Part shown: positions 57,205 through 64,000 of the stretch, piece after piece | Numbering within the stretch: the first letter of the stretch is position 1 | Layout of the letters: each line of letters begins with the position of its first letter | From: Mauremys mutica | Taxonomy: Eukaryota > Chordata > Testudines > Geoemydidae | Length of the DNA: 64,000 nt | Direction: 5' to 3' | NCBI RefSeq assembly: GCF_020497125.1 | Contig: NC_059073.1 | Location: forward strand, 14,591,225-14,655,224 | Position numbers and translations under genes: made by a program | The notes under the pieces: generated by a model | Database searches by the model: none | Told to the model about the DNA's origin: nothing | What the model saw: only the letters and a program-made list of their open reading frames with translations

Positions 57205-57333
57205 AGCTCTATTTTTATTTGTATTATAGTAGAGGCTAGAGACCCCAAGATCAGGACCAGATTGTGCTAGGCACTGTCCATACACAGTCTGTGCCCCGTG
57301 GAGCTTACCATCTCTGCAGACAAGACTGACAAA
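57205..57333 (-). mobile_element. L2/L3-like LINE 3' tail (minus)
   Basis: Contains TTTGTATTATAGTAGAGGCT, ATTGTGCTAGGCACTGTCCA and GTGCCCCGTGGAGCTTAC. This is the antisense of the tail seen at 63095-63225. It ends at the Harbinger element. Confidence 0.6.
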
Positions 57334-59434
57334 GGGCATGTCTACACTACCAAGTTTATCGACCAAAGTAATGTTGACATCCAAAAGTCAATGTCATAAA
57401 AATCAGAATTTCATGTTCACACATGCTCCCTCTGTCAGCAAATCACGTCCACATTGGGGGCACCATCATCGACAGAATGAGCAATGCACTGTGGGTACCT
57501 ATCCCACAGTCCTGCTCAACACCATCTGTTGCTAGGTGTTGTGGGAAGGTGGAGCAGATTGCGGCCCATCTTGGGACCGTGCTAAATGTTCCAAGATGCA
57601 TTGCTTTCTGTCCCAGCACTCCATAGGCTTCCGGCTTTCTTTTGCAGCATTTTTGAACCGCCCTTCTTTGCTGTGCACCCTGGCATCTTTGTGAGAAGGG
57701 ATGGATCCCACACTGCTCTCCTATGCTCTGTTAAATTTCATGAAGACATCACGGATGGCAGTGCAGTCAATCATGAAGTTCCTAGAAGACTCGCAGGCAC
57801 CCAACAGTCTGCATGATATGGATAGGAGCAACCTCAGATTGCTTTTGGCATTCACAGAGCAGATGCATAGGGTACACTGTTGCTTTTGAGCTCAGGAAAC
57901 AAGCACTGAATGGTGGGATCGTGTCATCATGCAGGCGTGGGATGAAGAGCAGTGGCTACAGAACTTTTGGCTGCAAGTTCCTGGAACTGTGTGCAGAGCT
58001 TGCCCCAGACCTGTGGTGCAAGGACACCAGAATGAGAGCTGCCCTCTCAGTAGAGAAGCACGTGGCAATTGCTGTGTGTAAGCTGGTGACTCCAGATTGC
58101 TACCAGTCGGTCACAAATCAATTTGGAGTGGGAAAGTTGACCGTTGGGGCTTTGTTAATGCAAGTCTGCAGGGCAATAAATCTCATCTTGTTATGAAGGA
58201 CAATGACTCTGAGAAATGTGTGTGAAATAGTGGACGGCTTTGCAGAAATGGGTTTCCCTAACTGTGGAGGGGCGATAGATGGCACACACATTCCAATTTT
58301 GGCACCAGACCATCTTGCGACAAAGTACATCAATAAAAGGGTACTTCTCCATGATGTTGCAGGTGCTTGTGGATCACTGGGGGCATTTCGTTGACATCAA
58401 CGCAGGGTGGTCCGGGAAGGAACATGACACATGCATCTTCAGGAACATCAGCTTGTACAGAAAGCTGCAAGTGGGGACTTTCTTTCCAAACCAGAAGATT
58501 ACAGTGGGGGATGTTGAAATGCCCATAGTGATCCTGGGAAACCCAGCATACCCCTTACAGCTGTGACTCATGAAACCTTACATGGGACACCTGAACTGTA
58601 GTAAGGAGTGATTCTACAACAAGCTGAGTAGGTGCCAGATGACAGTTGAATGTGCCTTTGGCAGATTAAAAGCGCACTGGCGATACCTTTATGGCAGGTT
58701 AGACTTTAATGAGGCTAATGTTCCCATGATCATAGCCACGTGCTGTACATTGCATAATCTCTGTGAAGCTAAGTGTGAAAGGTTTGCTCAGGGATGGAGT
58801 GCTGAGGCAGAGCGCTTGGCTACTGATTTTGAGCAGCCATATACCTGGGCTATCAGAGGGGCCCAGAGGAGGGAGGCTTTGAGGCAGCACTTTGACAACC
58901 AGCACCAGTAATGTATATCTCTGTCAGAGGTGCTTCAATGTTACAGTTTTCCTAGTAGGCAATCATGACATTTGGGGCCTTATATTTTAGTAAGGAAATT
59001 ATTAACGTGCCTGTGCATGTATTGGTAGTGCCATGGTCACCTGGGAAGATGCAATGAGACCTCTCCATGATGAGCTAGCAGGAAATGGAATTTCAGAAAT
59101 TCCCAGGGCTTCTAAGTGGGAGGGGCTGATGGTTGTTTACCTGACTGCAGGGCAGTAGAGTTCAAACCGCTGACCACAATGGTCAGGATGGGCATTGTGA
59201 GACACCTCCTGAAGGCCAATTAAAGTGATGAAATCAAGCATGGTGTCTGCACTGGCACTTTGTCGATACAAACTTAGAGGAAAAAGACGTAAGTTTCTCG
59301 TTGGGGTGGATGTATTTTGTTGCCAAATATGGGCATTTTCCCTAACAAAACTTGCATCGCAGTGTGTACACGTTCACTGTCTGGTCGACAAAAGGCAGTT
59401 TTTGACATCAAAACTTGGTAGTGCAGACAAGGCC
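57334..59434 (+). mobile_element. PIF/Harbinger DNA transposon, autonomous type, inactive
   Basis: Inverted ends GGGCATGTCTACACTACCAAG-type on the left (57334-57354) and CTTGGTAGTGCAGACAAGG plus CC on the right (59414-59434), matching at 18 of 21 positions. It encodes a transposase between 57701 and 58914. A clear 3-bp duplication is not preserved. The Myb/SANT partner gene that many Harbinger elements carry is not present in this 2.1-kb element. The ends match the nearby MITEs at 6651, 8128, 18142 and 60374. Confidence 0.85.
57701..58914 (+). pseudogene. Harbinger (HARBI1-like) transposase pseudogene
   Basis: The enzyme cuts and pastes the element. A start ATG at 57701 opens MDPTLLSYALLNFMKTS. 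All three catalytic acidic positions can be seen: CGGAIDGTHIPI (58265-58300), DINAGWSGKEHD (about 58395-58430) and MTVECAFGRLKAHW (58639-58680). The reading frame is broken by in-frame stops (TGA near 57887, near 58194, 58564 and 58608) and by at least two frameshifts (about 57975 and about 58340). The total span of about 400 codons is near full length for the family. It ends with QHFDNQHQ and TAA at 58912-58914. Confidence 0.85.
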
Positions 59435-60177
59435 TATGTGGAAGGATGTTTCCTGCTGGTTTTTTTCACCTGTTTGAGCTTCCTTTGTCTCCCCTTTCTC
59501 CTTGATGATTCTGTTTACTGCTTAAATGCAAATTAAAGTAAGCACACATTCCTTTGTTTAGGTCAGACCTGTTTGCCAACATCCATTTGGGCAGGACTGT
59601 GTGGTTTGGAGCATGTGTTAATAACACCATACAGGGGACTTTTATAACTTCACATACAATGTTGCCACACGTATTTTATCTGGGTAAAACTGAACAGTAA
59701 ATTATGAGTTTTCAAATGACACCTTGCAAGGCGTACTTTGTACAAAGATTATTACAATAGTGTTTAGGCTGTGAATATGGGGGTGTATTCTGCCACAGCT
59801 GGCTAGCACTTCGGGACAACCTCCCCCAAAAATCTGTGTCAGGTTTTACTCCAAGAAAAGTGCATGGTGGAAGATGGCTTTTTAGAAGTTTAGGTGTATA
59901 CCTTGATATCTCTATAGTGGAGAAATGTTCAGTACAGCCAGTAAACTCATAGATACTTGTGTACTGAGACTGGAAGCTTTGATTAAAAAAGCCTAGATGA
60001 TAAAACTTCCGGTGCTACTTTGTTCAGAGCTAGTAGCTCATTAGTTAAAAAATCTAAGGATAGTTACAGGAGAATGTATCTTTCCTGCTGAAAGACAGCA
60101 GAGTAATTAAAGGATTGGGGTTGATTGCATAAGAAGGCAATTAACAAAAGATACAGTGGCCAAATTCTGCTCCCATT
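59435..60177. other. Non-coding, nothing recognised
   Basis: Between the Harbinger element and the duplicated segment. Confidence 0.45.
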
Positions 60178-60420
60178 TACACTGGTATAATCCACTGAAG
60201 TAACCTAAATTAGCACAGATTTATACTGATGTAATTGGGATCAGAGTCTGGCCCTAAACATGTATTGTTTGGCTAAATTATGATGAAAGGGTAAAGAGGA
60301 AAAAGAAGCCATCTGCAAATAGTTGAAAGGTACAAACAGCAAGCTCTAATCTGTTACACAGGTGCAACTCTCAGGACTGGTTTACATGGGGGAGGGCGGG
60401 GGGGGATCAATCTAAATTAC
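60178..60420 (+). repeat. Duplicated segment, copy A
   Basis: About 240 bp that recur in the same orientation at 63602-63842 at roughly 90% identity (for example GGCTAAATTATGATGAAAGG and CAAGCTCTAATCTGTTACAC). The right end includes the TCA flank and first 47 bp of the MITE at 60374-60659. Confidence 0.85.
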
Positions 60421-60659
60421 GCAACTTCAGCTACGTTATTAAGTCCACGTACTTAGATCTACTCACCGCGGTGTTTTCACTGCAGTAAATTGCTGCCGCT
60501 CCACCGTCAACTCCGCCTGCACCTCTCGCCCTGGCGGAGTACTGGAGTCGCCGGGAGAGTGCTCGGAGGTCGTTTTATCGCGTCTAGACTAGACGTGATA
60601 ATTCGACCCCGCTGGATCGATCGCTGCCCACCGATCCGGTGGCTAGTATAGACATAACC
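60374..60659. mobile_element. Harbinger-like MITE with TCA duplication
   Basis: Ends GGACTGGTTTACATGGG and CTAGTATAGACATAACC. TCA flanks both sides (60371-60373, 60660-60662). Internal palindrome ATCGCGTCTAGACTAGACGTGAT. It is non-coding. Confidence 0.8.
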
Positions 60660-60662
60660 TCA

Positions 60663-61282
60663 GTGAAGTTGCTGAGAGGTGGATCTGTGGAAATGAAGGC
60701 AGGACTGGGCTCCAAGGAGATGAGGAATTCTTAAAGTAATAAAGAGGTGTGTCTCACTAGGAAAGAAGCAACGAAATTGAGCAATGTAAAATTTTGTCTT
60801 GATATATGGAACAACTTCCCAGGCTGTGGAATAGTTTGTCAAGAGAGGTACTGTAGTGGATATGCCATCATTTGGTTCATTTTAATGCTGCTCTGGATAA
60901 CAGCACATTTTCTGGTGTTTCGGTTTTGTGGGGTGTTTTTCTGCTATTTATCAGCAAAATTGGGAATATAAGGTGCTCTTGTGAGATTTCTGGAATATGC
61001 TGTTTCAGCTTAGGTTGGAAAGGCCATAAGAACAGCCTGTTTTGGAGTTTGGGGGCCTTTTGCTTCTATCCAGAGTCCAAAGTGCCTGAAACTTTTTAAA
61101 AAAGTGATCTGAAGGTTTTGGAACAAAAAACCCAAAACAAAACCGAATGGGTCAAGCTATGATGAAAGGTTCAGGGAGTTCTCTTACCCAGATCAGTTCA
61201 TCCATCCCTCTTCCCATTAATTGTGTTACTCTTGTTCCAGAGCAGGATTAACGGAGAAGACCACGTATTGAATAAAAAAGAA
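60663..61282. other. Non-coding, nothing recognised
   Basis: Short frames only. Confidence 0.45.
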
Positions 61283-61388
61283 TCCCAAAAGAGGAACACA
61301 TAAAGAGTCCTGTGGGACCCTATAGACTAACAGACGTATTGGAGCATAAGCTTTCATGGGTGAATACCCACTTCGTCAGACGCATGCC
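61283..61388 (+). mobile_element. TATCAGAGGGGTAGCC repeat, truncated copy
   Basis: Starts near ACATAAAGAGTCCTGTGGG and ends CCACTTCGTCAGACGCATGC. Its minus strand holds CTGACGA..GAAA around the hairpin GTGGGTATTCACCCA. It lacks the TATCAGAGGGG end. Confidence 0.7.
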
Positions 61389-62334
61389 TAAAGAAGTGTA
61401 ATTGTCAGTAGCAAATCTGCTGTCTTACAATTCTGATCTTGGAACGGTGCTGCAGTCCCAAGATAGACTTACCAATAAGATGATTATGCTTTGTGGTGAC
61501 GTCCATTGTACATTAATGATTGCTCAGAGATATCATAGTAGTATGACGGATTGTTTGCAGTACCTGTTCTAGAGTGTACATTTTGTCCATTTCATAATGG
61601 GGTTGGCTTCCTTTAGGGAACGAGTGTATAGTAACCTCTGCCGCTGAAATCAATCGTGCTGATCATATTTTTTATTTGTATCACTCCTAAATTGAGTATA
61701 CCTTTTTATGGACAAACAGAAAAGGCAGGTCCCTTCCTTAACAATCAAATCATTGAAACGATGCGTGTTGTAATGCAGCAATGGTTAATAATCAGCAAAA
61801 GGTGCAGGGAAAGACCTATGAGGATGGAATTATAATAGTGGAAGACCAGGGGATGTGTTTATTGTTATGCATACATCTGGTGCGGATGAAGGAATAGTAT
61901 CTGTGTTAGATTCCCACTTGGCTGAACATTAAAGTATGGAATGAAAAATAGTAGCGCGGTTTCTAATGCACAGTCTGGTGTGCACATTTTTCATATTCTC
62001 ATTAAACAGATTCCTTGAGCCATATGTCCCATTGTTTAGAAGTGTGAAATTAGCTATTGATCTAGGAAAACAAACTATAAATAAAAAGTTACTTTAGATC
62101 TCTGATAGGAAAGAGGTAGGTAGGCAAGCACTAGTCTACATAGATGGATGGACCCGAAGATCGAGTTGACACCAATTTGGAGCTTGACAAACGTTGGACA
62201 AAGGTTGGGTATTAGTGTGATTTTTTATCAAATGCTGTTTGACACTTGGCTTACCTGGGTGTGCTCAGCAGTGCTTTGTGGATGAGCAAAACAAAGGCGC
62301 ATTGGGAAGTTGTTAAAGCCCAGTTTTTTGGAGG
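61389..62334. other. Non-coding, nothing recognised
   Basis: AT-rich, no repeat ends found. Confidence 0.45.
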
Positions 62335-62437
62335 TGAGGTAGCCAGTGGATATGGTACTGGACTGAGGTTCAGGAGACCTGGGTTCTTTTTCTGGTTCTG
62401 CCACTGACCTGCTCTGTGACCTTTGGCAAGTCTCTGT
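62335..62437 (+). mobile_element. MIR/CORE-SINE-like element
   Basis: Reads GGTAGCCAGTGGATATGGTA, GGAGACCTGGGTTC, TTCTGCCACTGACCTGCTCT and GTGACCTTTGGCAAGTCTCT, the order of an MIR-type SINE. Confidence 0.6.
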
Positions 62438-63080
62438 TTGTTATTTGTATTACTGTAGCATTACCTAGGAGCCTCCATCTTGAACAAGAAGCCCATTGTG
62501 GTAAGCACTGTACAAACAGAATAAAAAGTCAGTCCCTACCCCCGAAGAGCTTACAATCCAATATAAGACAAGAGACAACAAATAGATACAGCCGGACAGA
62601 TAGGGAAGTACAAGAAAACAATGAGACAGTGATAGGCAGTGGTCTCAGCCCATCAACAGCCTAACCACTGTCAAGTTTCCTGTAGGCTTCACCACAAAGG
62701 AGAGTTTCCAGGAGGGTGTTGAAGGAGGATATTGAGGTAGCTTTGTGAATCTTTATGGGGAGCTTCTCCCATGCGTGAGGGGCAACTTGGGTGCTTGTTT
62801 GAAAATTTAACAGATGGGCGATGGACATGGGCTGAACAGAGGCAGGAGTTGACAGCTTGATAGTGAAAGAGAGAAGATAAGTAGGGTGGGAATAGGCCAT
62901 GAAGAGCCTCGAAAGTGAAGCCAAGTAGCTGACATGATCAAGAACGGGGAGCTAAAGGAAGGAAGCAAAGGGAAAGGTAACATGATCAAAGCAACAGGCT
63001 AGGAAAATGATCATTGCAGCAGCATTCTGAATCCACTCCTCAAGACCAGAGAAAAGGATGGTGCAGTAATTGAGCTACGA
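62438..63080 (-). pseudogene. L2/L3-like LINE: ORF2 C terminus and 3' tail
   Basis: The minus strand reads, from 63070 down, EEWIQNAAAMIIFLACC, LSRLFMAYSHPTYLLSF, ASVQPMSIAH and APHAWEKLPIKIHKATSISS, then NTLLETLLCG. These are the order and spacing of the C-terminal part of L2/CR1-group ORF2 (after RT). The 3' untranslated tail (62640-62440) contains AGAGCTTACAATCCAATATA in antisense. Stops are present, so it is an old dead copy. Confidence 0.65.
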
Positions 63081-63094
63081 GATGATGGGAACCT

Positions 63095-63225
63095 GAGTCT
63101 GTTTAGATATTAAACTTTTTGGAGCTGGGACTGTCTCTTACTCAATGTTTGTACAATGCCCCAATCTCAGCCAGGTCCTGGAAGCACAACTATAATGCAA
63201 ATAACAACCATAATAAAGTTTTTAC
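63095..63225 (+). mobile_element. L2/L3-like LINE 3' tail
   Basis: Contains TTTTTGGAGCTGGGACTGTC, ATGTTTGTACAATGCCCC and GGTCCTGGAAGCACAACTAT, then TAATAAAG. It is opposite in orientation to the LINE relic just upstream. Confidence 0.6.
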
Positions 63226-63382
63226 TGACTGGAAGGTCCTTCGAATTTTGGCATCTGTATTTCATATCCCTAGGGGAGTATTCCAGTGGGATAGATAGAT
63301 ACTGCTTATATTTATATAATTTTCCATTATGTGACCAAGCTTCCATTTATAATCATTGCTTTTTTATTCTTGTTCTTTGTAG

Positions 63383-63457
63383 ATGTGCTATGTCCAAATG
63401 TCCATGTGGAAGGAGATCGCTTTAAACACACCAATGGAGAGACTGATGAAATCCCAG
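63383..63457 (+). CDS. Candidate internal exon of an unidentified gene
   Basis: A 75-bp segment is bounded by a pyrimidine-rich acceptor (TTTTTATTCTTGTTCTTTGT then AG at 63381-63382) and a good donor (CAG then GTAATT at 63458). Two frames are open. The second frame gives VLCPNVHVEGDRFKHTNG then ETDEIP, which has the look of conserved extracellular protein sequence. The first frame gives MCYVQMSMWKEI. I do not recognise the protein. No second exon was identified, and short splice-flanked segments occur by chance, so confidence is moderate at best. Confidence 0.35.
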
Positions 63458-63601
63458 GTAATTTCAGAGACTTCCCTTCTGCGGTGCTTCTGAGAATTTT
63501 AATAACATAATAGTGTAGGTCCTACTGAAACGTTCTGACTTTGTCACGGTTTCCCTGCCTCTTGGCATTTCCTTAATGTAACATATATCCAGTGATATAT
63601 A

Positions 63602-63842
63602 TACAGTGGTATGATCCACTGAAGTAAACTAAGTTATCACAAATTTACACTGATGTAATTGGGATCAGAGGCTGGCCCTAAACAAGTATTGTTTGGCTAA
63701 ATTATGATGAAAGGGTAAAGAGAAAATTTAAGCCATCTGCAAATAGTTGAAAAGTACAAAGAGCAAGCTCTAATCTGTTACACAGGTGCAACTCTCAGGC
63801 CTGGTTTACACTGGGAGTGGGGAGGAAATCGATCTAAATTAC
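63602..63842 (+). repeat. Duplicated segment, copy B
   Basis: Counterpart of 60178-60420, about 3.4 kb away. It stops inside the MITE sequence (ATCTAAATTAC) and passes into unrelated sequence, so the duplication followed the MITE insertion. The MITE end here is closer to typical (CTGGTTTACACTGGGAG). Confidence 0.85.
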
Positions 63843-64000
63843 AGAGCAATTGGAAGCAGCAATGCTGGAAGAGACCTATTAGTTGACTCATTTGCTATGG
63901 AGTGAGTATAGTTGATTTAGGGGATAGCAGGGCTGGTGAAATTACAGCTTTTCTGGGAGTTCTGGTATCTCTTTTAAGCCAGCTGTGGGAGTGATTCCAT

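Noticed and set aside
1..64000. CRISPR array, bacterial operon or phage features
   Set aside because: No regularly spaced direct repeats or bacterial-type gene packing. Intron-like AT-rich sequence and vertebrate retroelements dominate.

Overview
The window is vertebrate nuclear DNA made of intergenic or intronic sequence and transposable elements. Interspersed-repeat content points to a non-avian reptile, most likely a turtle. The signs are many CR1 LINE tails, a tRNA-derived SINE with an intact Pol III B box, old L2/L3-like LINE tails, short elements ending in GGCTATGTCTACACTAC-like sequence, hAT MITEs with 8-bp target duplications, and a recurrent repeat starting TATCAGAGGGGTAGCC. This taxonomic call rests on recognising repeats by eye. 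No complete host gene is visible. One 75-bp candidate exon lies near the right end (63383-63457).

The dominant feature is a nearly complete gammaretrovirus-like provirus on the minus strand (31830-39666). It has two LTRs of 417 and 420 bp with about 2% substitutions, a GTAG 4-bp target duplication, a perfect tRNA-Pro-type primer-binding site, and recognisable gag, pro, pol and env. It is defective: in-frame stops lie in gag, integrase and env, and frameshifts lie at the gag capsid/nucleocapsid junction and at the RNase H/integrase junction. The gag terminator (UGA) lies in frame with pro-pol, as in read-through retroviruses.

Layout: 1-9.7 kb holds a tRNA-SINE, short foldback and Harbinger-like MITEs, CR1 tails, an LTR-like piece and an isolated 75-bp-arm hairpin. 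9.76-11.48 kb is a decayed Ty3/gypsy gag-pro relic beside a CR1 reverse-transcriptase relic. 12.9-22.6 kb holds foldback repeats, a solo LTR, CR1 tails and hAT MITEs. 22.6-31.5 kb is mostly featureless apart from GC-rich and LTR-like repeats. 31.8-39.7 kb is the provirus. 40-49 kb holds a SINE, a GC-rich LTR-like block with an inserted hAT transposase relic, a 107-127 bp hAT MITE family, and CR1 copies carrying a hAT insertion and a solo LTR. 50.6-55.6 kb holds a CR1 RT relic, nested hAT elements and a second Ty3/gypsy relic lacking RT. 57.3-59.4 kb is a 2.1-kb PIF/Harbinger transposon with a broken but catalytically recognisable transposase. 60-64 kb holds a Harbinger MITE, a partial direct duplication of its flank, an L2-like LINE relic and the candidate exon.

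Nothing here forms a working cellular pathway. The interest lies in element biology: provirus structure and its strand-biased LTR differences, a repeat family making snap-back inverted copies with variable-length target duplications and a hammerhead-like core, and an autonomous-type Harbinger next to MITEs that share its ends.
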